Shown: positions 25,313-33,679 of the stretch, one piece after another
How positions within the stretch are numbered: the stretch's first letter is position 1
How the letters are laid out: each line of letters begins with the position of its first letter
Source: an uncultured Ruegeria sp.
Lineage (GTDB): Bacteria > Pseudomonadota > Alphaproteobacteria > Rhodobacterales > Rhodobacteraceae
NCBI RefSeq assembly: GCF_947497005.1
Contig: NZ_CANMFF010000004.1
Span: forward strand, 1 to 64,000
Length of the DNA: 64,000 bases
Reading direction: 5' to 3'
Program-made: the position numbers and the translations under genes
The notes under the pieces: model-generated
The model's input: the letters and a program-made list of their open reading frames with translations, nothing else
What the model was told of the DNA's origin: nothing
Databases searched by the model: none

Positions 25313-26341
25313 TTATCTTGCTCCTTTGAAGTCGCGCCATGTGCGGACAAGCACGGGCGACAGAAGAATGGCGATCCCGATTATCGTGATCACAGAGGTT
25401 GCAGCCGCTGAAGATAGCTGCCGGGTTTCCCCACCGAGGTCGTTGAAGATGAACGTACTGAGCGATTGCGCGTGTGCCCCCGCGCTGAACCCGATGATTG
25501 GTTCGAACACTTTGAAATTGTCCATCAACTGGATCAGAGCAACAAATGTAACAAGTGGCATCAGATGAGGAACAACTACGAACTTAACCTGTTGCCAGCG
25601 GGTAGCCCCATCAATCTGAGCGGCTTCAATCTGGTCTTTCGGCAGAGTTTGCAATCCGGCGTAGAACACGACAAATGCAAAAGGTGCCGAGCTCCAGACA
25701 CCATAGACCATCAAGGCCACCCACATCAGCCCGGTTGAAGCCTTGAGGCTGAAATCAGGATCTCCAGCCAGGTTTACGAGGGCATTGCCGATGACACCGC
25801 GACTGTCGATCATCCAGAACAGGATGAGCGAGCCGATCAGCGGCGTCACGATCATGGGCAAGAGCGAGAAGAAAATCATCAACCCCTTGAGGTGTCGATG
25901 CAGGGAATTGACAGCCAGAGCAATCACCAGTCCCAATAGGATCGTGAGCGGCGTGACAATAAATGTGAAGGTCAGCGTGAAAGCCATCGCCCGGTAGAAG
26001 GGCAGATTACCAAGCTCAGAAAAAAAGCCGCCCCAGGACTCATTTGATGCCCAGATTTGACCAATTTCCTGAACCGCCAGATGACCCCGGTCAAAGTAGA
26101 TGCCCAATCCCACGAAGCGGCCCATTGGATTCTCGGCACGCAGTGTGGCCGTCGCTTCCTGATCGACGGTAGTTTCGGTTGTACATCCGACGAGGGGCGT
26201 GCAGCTCTCCACTTCTATCAATACAGCCGGGTGCGGTGCAAATATCGATTGGGTCACCACAGACACGATTGGCATTGCGATGAATAGCAACATCGCCAGA
26301 CCAGTGGGCAGGAAAAACCAGAGGAATGTCTTGTGGCGCAT
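25313..26341 (-). CDS. CUT1 ABC permease, MalF-type (importer 2)
   Basis: 342-residue permease equal in length to the importer-1 copy (9251-10279). It has the same long periplasmic loop after span 1, with a cysteine pair (ESC...VGC, then CTTETTVDQEATATLRAEN), and EAA motif EAAQIDGATRWQQVKFVVVP near 235. ATG 26341 (MRHKTFLWFF) is chosen to match the paralogue; a frame extends upstream. It lies between its receptor and MalG-type partner. Confidence 0.92.
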   Translation of the reverse strand: MRHKTFLWFFLPTGLAMLLFIAMPIVSVVTQSIFAPHPAVLIEVESCTPLVGCTTETTVDQEATATLRAENPMGRFVGLGIYFDRGHLAVQEIGQIWASNESWGGFFSELGNLPFYRAMAFTLTFTFIVTPLTILLGLVIALAVNSLHRHLKGLMIFFSLLPMIVTPLIGSLILFWMIDSRGVIGNALVNLAGDPDFSLKASTGLMWVALMVYGVWSSAPFAFVVFYAGLQTLPKDQIEAAQIDGATRWQQVKFVVVPHLMPLVTFVALIQLMDNFKVFEPIIGFSAGAHAQSLSTFIFNDLGGETRQLSSAAATSVITIIGIAILLSPVLVRTWRDFKGAR

Positions 26342-26404
26342 AGCGAAGTCCCCGCATGAAGTGAGTGTGCGGTCGGCGGCAAAGCCCAACCGCACAATGG
26401 CATC

Positions 26405-27631
26405 TTATTTAAGGAAGCCTTGTTCAATGGCGGCGGCACGATATGCTGCCTCGACATCGGCCAGTGCTTGTTCAGCACTCTCCTTGCCTTGCATGAAATC
26501 AGCCAATTCGTTGCCGAGTGCGCTATGCATTAGACCCATGTAGGGCAACATCGGATAAGGAGGAGTGCCCATCTTGGCTGCGGCAAACACACCTTGCGCA
26601 TCCTCAGAGGGTTCGTAGCCTTCGATCAGCCAGACGGCCAGTGGCGTGGTTTCGTCGTTCAGCATGTCCGGGCGGATACCATTTTTCATAGCGATGAAAG
26701 TAGCCTCTGCTTCTTCATCCGAAATATTCTTGCCGACAGTCCAGCCGTCCCACCACAAAGTAGTGGCCGGAATAGAGCCGCCACCAACGGTCATTGGTGC
26801 TGCGATGGCGTGACCGTCGATCACCTCCTGCAGCACGCCTTCGGTCGTGGTCTGCTGCGATGCGCGCGACCCCCACATATTCATGATTGCAACGTTTCCT
26901 GCACGGTATTCGGCATTGGTGGCATTGGAGTCATGGGTCAGGAAGTCGGGGTTCATGTATTCCGACAAGGCCTTCATCATGTTGAGAGCGTTGACACCGG
27001 CCTCGGTGTTGATGTTGGGTTCAGCGGTGCCGGGTTTGAAGTGGGTGCCACCATAGCCAAGGAACATGTTGTTGAATTCCTGGGCCAGGTTCCAACCTGC
27101 CTGATATGCGCCACCAACGGGGTTTTGCATAATGCCCTGCTCGCGAATAGCTTTGGCCACCTCGAGCAGTTCCTCATAGGTGGTCGGGGCTTCCACACCG
27201 GCTTGCTCAAGGATGTCCTTGCGGTACATCAGGTGCTGTGCGTTCGCCATGAAAGCGATCGCCATGATGTTGTCGCCAATCTTGATCAGCTGCCCCGGTT
27301 GCAGGTCCTGGCCATGCTGTTCCACCAGATCATTGAGCGGGCGAATAACGTCTTCGTTCATCAGCGCCACAAGCGAGCTGTTGGCGATGATGGCACTTGT
27401 GTATTCCGACGGATTGCCAGAAAGACCAGCTACGTTGATGGTCTGGTGCTCGGATGTCAGGTTGGATTCGACCGAGGCCCCAGTGCATTCCTTCGCGCCA
27501 GCCGCGACGGCCTGAATGGCCGCAAATTCGTTGCCAACGATATTGACCCGGCCGCCAATTTCACAGGCATAGCCTGCACTTGCGGCAAAGGCGGCCATCG
27601 ACCCGGCCAATGCTACTTTCTTCAGAAACAT
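26405..27631 (-). CDS. Extracellular solute-binding protein, family 1 (importer 2)
   Basis: 408-residue periplasmic receptor with a signal peptide (cleavage near ASAGYA, residue 22). It shares with the importer-1 receptor LSGNPSEYTSAIIANSSLV, IGDNIMAIAFMANAQHL, the WWDGWTVGKNISDEEAEATF block near 285 and PYPMLPYMGLMHSA near 360. Differences in the centre (AGWNLAQEFNNMFLGYGGTHF) suggest altered specificity. It follows the ATPase gene after 84 bases that contain a small hairpin (ACCCG/CGGGT at 27686-27701). Confidence 0.92.
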   Translation of the reverse strand: MFLKKVALAGSMAAFAASAGYACEIGGRVNIVGNEFAAIQAVAAGAKECTGASVESNLTSEHQTINVAGLSGNPSEYTSAIIANSSLVALMNEDVIRPLNDLVEQHGQDLQPGQLIKIGDNIMAIAFMANAQHLMYRKDILEQAGVEAPTTYEELLEVAKAIREQGIMQNPVGGAYQAGWNLAQEFNNMFLGYGGTHFKPGTAEPNINTEAGVNALNMMKALSEYMNPDFLTHDSNATNAEYRAGNVAIMNMWGSRASQQTTTEGVLQEVIDGHAIAAPMTVGGGSIPATTLWWDGWTVGKNISDEEAEATFIAMKNGIRPDMLNDETTPLAVWLIEGYEPSEDAQGVFAAAKMGTPPYPMLPYMGLMHSALGNELADFMQGKESAEQALADVEAAYRAAAIEQGFLK

Positions 27632-27715
27632 GGGTATTCCTCCCTAGGTGGATGGGTGCATCTTCGAAGCCTGCACCCGGGTTAGACCCGTTTATACGGG
27701 TTTGAATTTCACTCT

Positions 27716-28765
27716 TTAGCCGTTCAGGCGCGCCCCGGTTTGTGCATCAAACAAGTGGCAGTGATCTGTATGGATATGGATCGAAACCTGATCGTCGATT
27801 TCGGCCCTATAGGTCTTGTCGGCTTTGACCGAGACCAGTGCACCACCGATCCGAACCGAGACCATGGTGCTGTCGCCCAACAGCTCTTGCGTGTAGATCG
27901 GTGCGTTGATCTCGCCACCGCTTTCCACAACATTCGCGTCCTCGGCGCGAAATCCCAGCGTGAAGGGACCGTCCTGTACGTTCAGCCCGTGCACCTCTGT
28001 GCTTTGGGCGCGGAACACACCACCCTGAACTTCGCCATCGACAAGGTTCATCGCTGGGTTGCCAATAAAGCTGGCCACAAATGTATTTGCAGGTTCGTCA
28101 TAAATATCGGTCGGAGAGCCAACCTGCTGAACCACACCCTGTTTCATGATCACCACGCGATCTGCCAGGGTCATCGCCTCGATCTGGTCATGGGTCACGT
28201 AGATAGTGGTGACCGCAAGCTCGTGGCTGAGGTTTTTGATCTGCGCGCGCGTCGAAACACGCAGCTTGGCATCAAGGTTCGACAAAGGCTCATCCATCAG
28301 GAACACGTTCGGTTCGCGCACAATGGCACGGGCCAAGGCAACCCTCTGACGCTGACCGCCAGACAATTCCGCCGGTTTGCGGTGCAGGAAGTCATCCAGT
28401 TCAACCATGGCCGAGGCACGGCGCACTTTCTCGTCGTGAGTCGAGGGATCGATGCCGCGAACCTTCAGCGGAAATCGGATGTTCTCATAGACATTCATAT
28501 TCGGATAGAGCGCATAGGACTGGAAAACCATCGCTACGTCCCGGTCCTTAGGCTCCATGTCGTTCACGCGTTGCCCGTCGATCAGGATGTCACCTTCGGA
28601 CGCATCTTCCAGACCGGCAATCATGCGCATGGTTGTCGTCTTCCCGCAGCCTGATGGGCCGAGAAGTACCAGAAATTCCTTGTCAGCGATGGTCAGATCG
28701 AAATTGTTGACCCCAACAAACGATCCCCAACGTTTTCCAACGTTGCTAAGTTGAATTTCGGCCAT
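27716..28765 (-). CDS. Sugar-type ABC importer ATPase (UgpC/MalK family)
   Basis: 349-residue ATPase of CUT1 importers. Walker A GPSGCGKTT near 38, signature LSGGQRQRVALARAI near 135, Walker B VFLMDEPLSNLDAKLR near 155, and the H-loop YVTHDQIEAM near 188; residues 240-349 are the TOBE regulatory domain. ATG 28765 has GGGAGGACAGA upstream. It is the first gene of the minus-strand operon and the only ATPase in the island, so it probably energises both importers. It is expressed from a LacI-type controlled promoter. Confidence 0.93.
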   Translation of the reverse strand: MAEIQLSNVGKRWGSFVGVNNFDLTIADKEFLVLLGPSGCGKTTTMRMIAGLEDASEGDILIDGQRVNDMEPKDRDVAMVFQSYALYPNMNVYENIRFPLKVRGIDPSTHDEKVRRASAMVELDDFLHRKPAELSGGQRQRVALARAIVREPNVFLMDEPLSNLDAKLRVSTRAQIKNLSHELAVTTIYVTHDQIEAMTLADRVVIMKQGVVQQVGSPTDIYDEPANTFVASFIGNPAMNLVDGEVQGGVFRAQSTEVHGLNVQDGPFTLGFRAEDANVVESGGEINAPIYTQELLGDSTMVSVRIGGALVSVKADKTYRAEIDDQVSIHIHTDHCHLFDAQTGARLNG

Positions 28766-28790
28766 TCTGTCCTCCCTGCCGCACAAACCG

Positions 28791-28804
28791 TGCATACGAT
28801 TGCA
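28791..28804. promoter_or_regulatory. LacI-type operator O1
   Basis: TGCATACGATTGCA, a near-palindrome with central CG, fits YGCANNCGNNTGCR. It lies just downstream of the minus-strand -10 box and 26 bases before the ATPase start codon, the same arrangement as at importer 1. Confidence 0.65.
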
Positions 28805-28806
28805 AA

Positions 28807-28836
28807 AGCATAGACATCCGTCAGCCTGTATGGCAA
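28807..28836 (-). promoter_or_regulatory. Promoter of ATPase/importer-2 operon
   Basis: On the minus strand TTGCCA (28836-28831) and TATGCT (28812-28807) are spaced by 18 bases. Operators O1 and O2 flank the promoter on both sides. Confidence 0.5.
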
Positions 28837-28840
28837 GTAT

Positions 28841-28862
28841 TTTTTGCAAGCGAATGCAAAAA
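28841..28862. promoter_or_regulatory. LacI-type operator O2
   Basis: Arms TTTTTGCA and TGCAAAAA surround a central AGCGAA, giving a 22-bp near-palindrome with the LacI-type central CG. Its centre is 54 bases from that of O1, close to five helical turns, so looping or joint binding is possible. It sits between the divergent genes at 28765 and 28912 and may control both. Confidence 0.65.
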
Positions 28863-28911
28863 TGGCGGCGGCTGCTGCTTTCCTTCTGTTAAAGCACTGA
28901 AAGTAAACAAC

Positions 28912-29913
28912 ATGTCTTATGAATCTGAGAAAAGCGTTGTCCTGGATTATTATGATGCGCTGTGCAAAACAGAAGAATCAGCCATCCCTGATACGATCTT
29001 AAACTATTGTGCCGAGGACTTTCTGTGGCGCGGCTTCCATCCGTTTGACGAACTTCGTGGCGCCACAGAAGTTGCGAAAGAATTTTGGCTTCCGTTGAGA
29101 AGCAGCCTGTCGAAGATGCAGCGCCGCATGGACGTATTCATGGCCGGAAAGAACGAGATCGACGGGTTCAACTCGGTCTGGGTTGTTTCGATGGGACATC
29201 TCATGGGCCTATTCGACAATGCATGGCTGGGCATCGCCCCAACAGGCAAGATGGCCTTTCTGCGATATTGTGAGTTCAGCAGGGTCGAGAACGGCAAAAT
29301 TACCGAGACCGCGATGTATTTCGACATCCCGCACCTCATGATGCAGGCCGGTCTGCAGCCCTTCCCGCCCCAGACGGCCGCGCAGCTGGTGCAACCCGGA
29401 CCGATGACCCATGATGGCCTGATGTTTGACACACAACCCGCTGAAGAGGGTGACCGTACCTTGGCCGCGATCAACGCGATGATCGCAGATCTTGGCCGTT
29501 GGGACAGCGGCCTGAGCCTTGAGGACGAGCTGCGCCGGACCTGGTGTGAAGATATGATCTGGTGGGGGCCCTCTGGCATAGGGGCGACTTACACAATCGA
29601 GCGCTATGCAAAACAACATGCGGGGCCGTTCCGGGCCTCGTTTACCGACCGTTCAAAAACCAAACATATCTGCCGCATGGCCGAAGGTCACTATGGTGGT
29701 TTCTTTGGGTGGCCGAACTTCACCGCGCGTCCCACAGGCGGATTCATGGGCATGCCCGCCACCGAAAAAACAGGTGAGTTCAGGGTGATCGATATCTACC
29801 GGCGTTCTGGGGGCAAACTGGCCGAAAACTGGATCTTTATCGACCTCCTGCACTTTTGGAAGCAACAAGGTATCGATATTCTGGCCCGAATGGCAGAGGT
29901 GCCGCGAACATGA
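28912..29913 (+). CDS. Two-domain NTF2/SnoaL-like protein P9
   Basis: 333-residue paralogue, the only one on the plus strand. Landmarks: KMQRRMDVFMAGKNEIDGF near 66, PGPMTHDGLMFD near 165, MIWWGPSGIGATYT near 217, MAEGHYGGFFGWP near 255 and KLAENWIFIDLLHFWKQQGIDIL near 305. It is closest to P1 and P4. It starts a short operon with the amidohydrolase (ATGA overlap) and thioesterase, divergent from the importer-2 operon across a region with two LacI-type operators, which ties both arms to one control. Confidence 0.87.
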   Translation: MSYESEKSVVLDYYDALCKTEESAIPDTILNYCAEDFLWRGFHPFDELRGATEVAKEFWLPLRSSLSKMQRRMDVFMAGKNEIDGFNSVWVVSMGHLMGLFDNAWLGIAPTGKMAFLRYCEFSRVENGKITETAMYFDIPHLMMQAGLQPFPPQTAAQLVQPGPMTHDGLMFDTQPAEEGDRTLAAINAMIADLGRWDSGLSLEDELRRTWCEDMIWWGPSGIGATYTIERYAKQHAGPFRASFTDRSKTKHICRMAEGHYGGFFGWPNFTARPTGGFMGMPATEKTGEFRVIDIYRRSGGKLAENWIFIDLLHFWKQQGIDILARMAEVPRT

Positions 29914-30785
29914 CTGGTTGGATCGACGCACATCACCACCTATGGGATCTGAACGCCGTACAGTATCCTTGGCTTATGGCGCGTGGGGTAGAACGGTTCT
30001 TCGGCGACCCAACACCCATTCAGCGGGACTACTTGTTACGTGAATTCCAGTCAGAGGCTGTGCCTTGCGGCGTTCGAGCTTCGGTTCATATCCAGGTTGG
30101 GGCGGAAAACGCTTTGGACGAGGCCAGGTGGATTCAGTCTATCGCCGATGCAAACCCGAGCTGGCCGATCGCGCAGGTTGTCTTTTGCGATTTGACTACG
30201 TCGGGCTTGCCTGCCCAACTTGATAATTTTCAGACCCTGCCAACCGTGCGAGGTGTCAGGCAAATCGTTGGACGCGCTCCGGGAGAGGATGCACAGACGG
30301 GCACCAATACGTTACTCGATGATCCCGGTTTTCTAAGAGGTCTAAGAGAAGCCGAAAAACGCAATCTCAGTTTTGATCTGCAACTCATTCCCCAGCTGAT
30401 GGAAAAGACCGCCCGCGTCCTGAAACTGGTACCGGATATTCGTATCGCCCTTTGCCATGCCGGATCGCCACATGACCGCAGCCCTTCGGGCCTGAAGGAA
30501 TGGGCTCAAAATTTGCGGGCGCTGTCCAATCTGCCCAATGTCTCGTGCAAACTCTCCGGATTGGGAATGTTCGATCACCACTGGACCCTTGATAGCATTC
30601 GACCGATCATTGATGAATGCCTTGAACAATTTGGACCTGAGAAGGTCATGTTTGGCTCAAATTTCCCGGTCGACAAACTCTATGGAAGTTACGCCACCCT
30701 GGCGCAGGCATACCGTGATTTGGTTCCCACTGAGGCGCATTCAGCGGTGTTCAGCGAAACCGCTGCGCGCTTTTATGATCTTTAG
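29910..30785 (+). CDS. Amidohydrolase-2 family protein (lactonase/decarboxylase-like)
   Basis: 291-residue TIM-barrel metal hydrolase of the COG3618 type. WIDAHHHLWDL (residues 3-13) supplies the HxH pair, ALCHAGSPHD near 182 another His, and MFGSNFPVDKL near 248 the terminal strand. Relatives include fuconolactonase, 2-pyrone-4,6-dicarboxylate lactonase and related enzymes. ATG 29910 overlaps the P9 stop (ATGA). A lactonase step in the island's pathway is the simplest role. It is distinct from the fuconolactonase-like gene at 47760-48590. Confidence 0.85.
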   Translation: MTGWIDAHHHLWDLNAVQYPWLMARGVERFFGDPTPIQRDYLLREFQSEAVPCGVRASVHIQVGAENALDEARWIQSIADANPSWPIAQVVFCDLTTSGLPAQLDNFQTLPTVRGVRQIVGRAPGEDAQTGTNTLLDDPGFLRGLREAEKRNLSFDLQLIPQLMEKTARVLKLVPDIRIALCHAGSPHDRSPSGLKEWAQNLRALSNLPNVSCKLSGLGMFDHHWTLDSIRPIIDECLEQFGPEKVMFGSNFPVDKLYGSYATLAQAYRDLVPTEAHSAVFSETAARFYDL

Positions 30786-30796
30786 GTACACTGGGA

Positions 30797-31267
30797 ATGA
30801 TGTTCACCTTTGAAACCATGGTGAAGCCTGAGTGGATCGACTATAACGGCCATATGCAAGACGCCTATTACGGTCTGGTGTTCAGCTACGCCGTTGATGC
30901 GATGCAGGATGAGGTCGGATTCGATGCTGAGTATCGCGCGCGCACCGGGTGTACGATCTATCTGCTTGAGGACCACAAGTATTATCTGCGGGAAGTCAAA
31001 GTAGCTGACCATCTTCGAATTGAAACGCGAATTCTGAATTGTGATGAAAAGCGCTTCCATTTGCATTTGCAGATGCTGAACGACGGTGATCTGACAGCAG
31101 TCGGCGAGTTCATGGAGCTTCACGTCAAGCAAAAACCAAGCCCCCATGCCGCACCGATGCCGGATGAGATTTTGCAGCGTTTGCAGTCAGCAACACTGCC
31201 ACCTGGCGATGCGGCAGTGTTAAAGCACCGTTCACGTTCGATGACGACCGTGCACAACTCACGCTGA
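30797..31267 (+). CDS. Hotdog-fold acyl-CoA thioesterase-like protein
   Basis: 156-residue protein with the 4HBT-type start VKPEWIDYNGHMQDAYYGLVF (conserved Asp-Tyr-Asn-Gly-His near residue 15-20), similar to thioesterases associated with carnitine/betaine degradation. LEDHKYYLREVKVADHLRIETRI is the central hotdog strand region. It follows the amidohydrolase by 11 bases and closes the plus-strand operon. A role in releasing an acyl-CoA intermediate is inferred. Confidence 0.75.
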   Translation: MMFTFETMVKPEWIDYNGHMQDAYYGLVFSYAVDAMQDEVGFDAEYRARTGCTIYLLEDHKYYLREVKVADHLRIETRILNCDEKRFHLHLQMLNDGDLTAVGEFMELHVKQKPSPHAAPMPDEILQRLQSATLPPGDAAVLKHRSRSMTTVHNSR

Positions 31268-31319
31268 ACTTGATAGAGACATAAGTGAAAGAAACCTGCT
31301 GTGACATGAGGATTGGCAA

Positions 31320-31344
31320 TGGGCTTTGTTGCGAAGTTTTTCAC
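31320..31344 (+). repeat. Lone IS-end-like sequence
   Basis: GGGCTTTGTTGCGAAGTTTT resembles the outer end of IS6-type elements (GGCTTTGTTGC...) but no transposase or second end is nearby. It falls at the right edge of the catabolic island and may be a solo remnant. Confidence 0.25.
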
Positions 31345-31430
31345 TGAACGAGGAGATCACACCGGACCGGCAGTTTAGAAGCCAGTTTCGCAAATTGGCG
31401 AAATGGGCAGCGCCCAGGACCACAACCTAC

Positions 31431-31901
31431 CTACGGTAAATCAAACCGCATGCCCACCGCGCCCTCGATACTGCGATAGGTTCGAAAACCCATCGCTTCA
31501 TAGTAGCCAAGTGCATCCGCATGCTGCGCGCCAATCATTGCGTCTATCGAATGGATGCCGGCATCCGCAGCGGCGTTAAGGGTGCTGCGGAACAGCGCAG
31601 ACCCAACGCCTCGACGCAATGCGGTGCTACTGACGTATGTTCCGATGACCCCCCACCCGGCGGGCACCTTATAGCGATTGCCAGATCGCGTAATTTTCAG
31701 TGACTGAAATCCAACCACCCCGCTCTGTTCATCAGATGCAACAGAGCACTTAGTGATATCAGGATGGTCTATGTAGAAGCTACGGACGTGTTCCGCCGAA
31801 CCGGGCCTGGAGCTGTGCCACCTGTTGAGAATATCGATAAGGATTCGGCTCATCTCGGTCGCATCAGCCCTCACGGCTTGTCGTATTTCCAGCATTGCCA
31901 T
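31431..31901 (-). CDS. GNAT-family N-acetyltransferase
   Basis: 156-residue acetyl-CoA-dependent acetyltransferase. The acetyl-CoA site is GVIGTYVSSTALRRGVGSALF near residue 85-105 (R/Q-x-x-G-x-G/A) and the C-terminal part ALGYYEAMGFRTY is typical. A start at codon 3 (MLEIRQAV) is also possible. It stands alone between the island and the replication module, on the strand opposite to the thioesterase operon. The acceptor is unknown; such genes include antibiotic and toxin acetyltransferases. Confidence 0.85.
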   Translation of the reverse strand: MAMLEIRQAVRADATEMSRILIDILNRWHSSRPGSAEHVRSFYIDHPDITKCSVASDEQSGVVGFQSLKITRSGNRYKVPAGWGVIGTYVSSTALRRGVGSALFRSTLNAAADAGIHSIDAMIGAQHADALGYYEAMGFRTYRSIEGAVGMRFDLP

Positions 31902-32513
31902 CTCGTCGTGTCAAATTGCTTTGGTTTCAGCGGCTCTAACATTTTGTTTCTGAAATAGCCGAAAACACTCCTTAACGCACAAATTCAATTTGTAGTTTCG
32001 ATATGGCCGCAGCAAAGCCGAAAATTCGAAAAATCAACTCAGATCGTGACTCTTAGTTTTTGGCTCCGTTGCAACCCACTTCCCGCCTTACACGCATTAT
32101 TTGTTATTTTTGATCGTTACATTTGTCGTACTATCAAATCCCAATTATACCTGATAAGTATCCCTTATCAAAGGTATCTGTTCCCCTCGCAAATACGATG
32201 CGGGATGCGAGCCATGTAGTCCTTGCCCCAGACCTCCCGGCCGCCTCCCCCGCGTCCGGAGCCTTTGCTGGCCAGCTGTCGCGAGTCTCGTTGTAATGGC
32301 CGGGATCATCGGATGATGCGCGCGGGTTCTTCGTTGAAAGAGTTCAACTGATCTGTGGCCTCTGACTATCCCTGCAGGAAATCAAAACCACAACAGAAGG
32401 AGAAGCGCAGTACATGGTTTTCAAGGGCCTCGAAACTCAGGCCCTCGTTCATTGGATCGAGGTCGTGGCTTCTCAGCCGAAAAAGTCCGACTAACTCTTA
32501 GAAAATAGACTAG
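31902..32513. other. Gene-poor stretch between GNAT gene and parB
   Basis: About 610 bases without a convincing gene. The left half is AT-rich and holds a perfect palindrome ACAAATTCAATTTGT (31979-31993) and a TGATAAG/CTTATCA inverted repeat (32152-32170). At 32414-32494 an ATG frame of 26 codons (MVFKGLETQALVHWIEVVAS then QPKKSD) follows AGAAGGAG; it is too short to judge and may be a relic. Confidence 0.4.
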
Positions 32514-32545
32514 GAAAAAAGGGCGCCGGACTCTTCCGGCACCCT
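32514..32545 (-). terminator. Rho-independent terminator after parB
   Basis: On the minus strand GGGTGCCGGA pairs with TCCGGCGCCC around an AGAG loop, followed by a run of six T. It ends the parA-parB transcript. Confidence 0.85.
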
Positions 32546-32568
32546 TCAGCGAACCCGCAATCTTGAAC

Positions 32569-32584
32569 CTTACCCGTGGGTAAG
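32569..32584. repeat. parS-like site 1 (CTTACCCGTGGGTAAG)
   Basis: 7-bp inverted arms around GT. It overlaps the parB stop codon, so the last residues of ParB (LTHG) are encoded by the site. Identical copies are at 33985-34000 and 35081-35096. Confidence 0.8.
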
Positions 32585-33679
32585 ATCATCCTCCTCAGGA
32601 AGCGCGTCAATCAAATTTGCAATTGCCTCTTCCAATTTGCTGCGGTCTACACGTGTAAAATCAAGATCGTATCTTAGTTCAATTCGCCCACTTGATGCGG
32701 AGCATTTGGCGATCCCTGCCCTTCCCGAAACCTGAAATGTCGTCTTGGCACGCCGCGGCTTGCCGGTGTTTTCAACTGCAGCAACCTTTGGCGTGTAGAT
32801 TTCTTTACTTTCAAGAAAAGACCTGAGAATAGATACTTCCCGCGCGCCATCCCGATCCGGTTCGCTCATCACTGCGTCGCTCACCTGGCGCACCAACCCC
32901 GGTGTTGCATCAAGCTTGCGCTTTAGTTCCACACCCACGTTTCGCGGAATGTCATTCGGATGCATCAGGACCTTGTCCAGCATCATCAACAGGCTGGCGA
33001 ACGACCGGATGTAACTCCGTTTTGTATAACTGGCAGATTTAAAAAGTGTGGATACCGCCTTGTCTACGTCGGGACAGTCATTTTCAGGATCTTCGGAATA
33101 TGCCCTCGCGAGAGCACCCATTTCAGCAAATGAGATATCCTTACGGATTAGGTTTTCGTCAACCATACGGCGATAACTGCTGTCGAGATCACTGGCTTCC
33201 GAGATACCTGCCGGTATACGGGCATATCTCTCTTCACCGGTTTCCTCGAACAATGCCCGGTATGCCGACAATCGGCGCATTCCTTGGATCAGCTCAAACA
33301 ACCCATCTGATCGACGTTCAAGGCGGATCGGGTTTGACAAACCAACTTCGCGGATCGAATCTTTCAGCTCGTCCAGTTCCGGATCCGGTCCCGGTTTGCG
33401 GTCCCGCGTCAATTTCTCGGTGACGACCTCTGCTAAAGCAACGTGCTCCGTCACTAACCCCTCGGCTCGCAAACGAACCAACTCATGCGCAAGACGATCA
33501 TTTTCGGCCCGGATGGTTTCTTCTGTGGATTGCTGGTCCCGCAAGGCGTCCGCGTTTTCAGAAATAGCAGTTGCCATTGGGCCGCGCCGTTTTTCAAGAA
33601 CCTTGCCTGGAACTTTTCCGACAGGAATGTCATCCACTGGCGGCAAATCGATATCGAACATTCTGCGTTTCCGGCTCAT
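32570..33679 (-). CDS. parB: ParB-family plasmid partition protein
   Basis: 369-residue centromere-binding protein for replicon segregation. The ParB/Srx core holds LDELKDSIREVGLSNPIRLERR and ELIQGMRRLSAYRALF (residues about 100-145), followed by a DENLIRKDISFAEMGALARAY segment and an HTH region near 190-215 (SYTKRSYIRSFASLL). The N-terminal 90 residues are charged and linker-like with VDDIPVGKVPGKVLEKRRGP. ATG overlaps the parA stop (ATGA). A terminator follows. Confidence 0.92.
   Translation of the reverse strand: MSRKRRMFDIDLPPVDDIPVGKVPGKVLEKRRGPMATAISENADALRDQQSTEETIRAENDRLAHELVRLRAEGLVTEHVALAEVVTEKLTRDRKPGPDPELDELKDSIREVGLSNPIRLERRSDGLFELIQGMRRLSAYRALFEETGEERYARIPAGISEASDLDSSYRRMVDENLIRKDISFAEMGALARAYSEDPENDCPDVDKAVSTLFKSASYTKRSYIRSFASLLMMLDKVLMHPNDIPRNVGVELKRKLDATPGLVRQVSDAVMSEPDRDGAREVSILRSFLESKEIYTPKVAAVENTGKPRRAKTTFQVSGRAGIAKCSASSGRIELRYDLDFTRVDRSKLEEAIANLIDALPEEDDLTHG

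Noticed and set aside
28766..28849. N-terminal extension of the ATPase gene to 28849
   Set aside because: It would run over the promoter and operator O1 and has no ribosome site; ATG 28765 has GGGAGG at good distance and starts at the usual family position.
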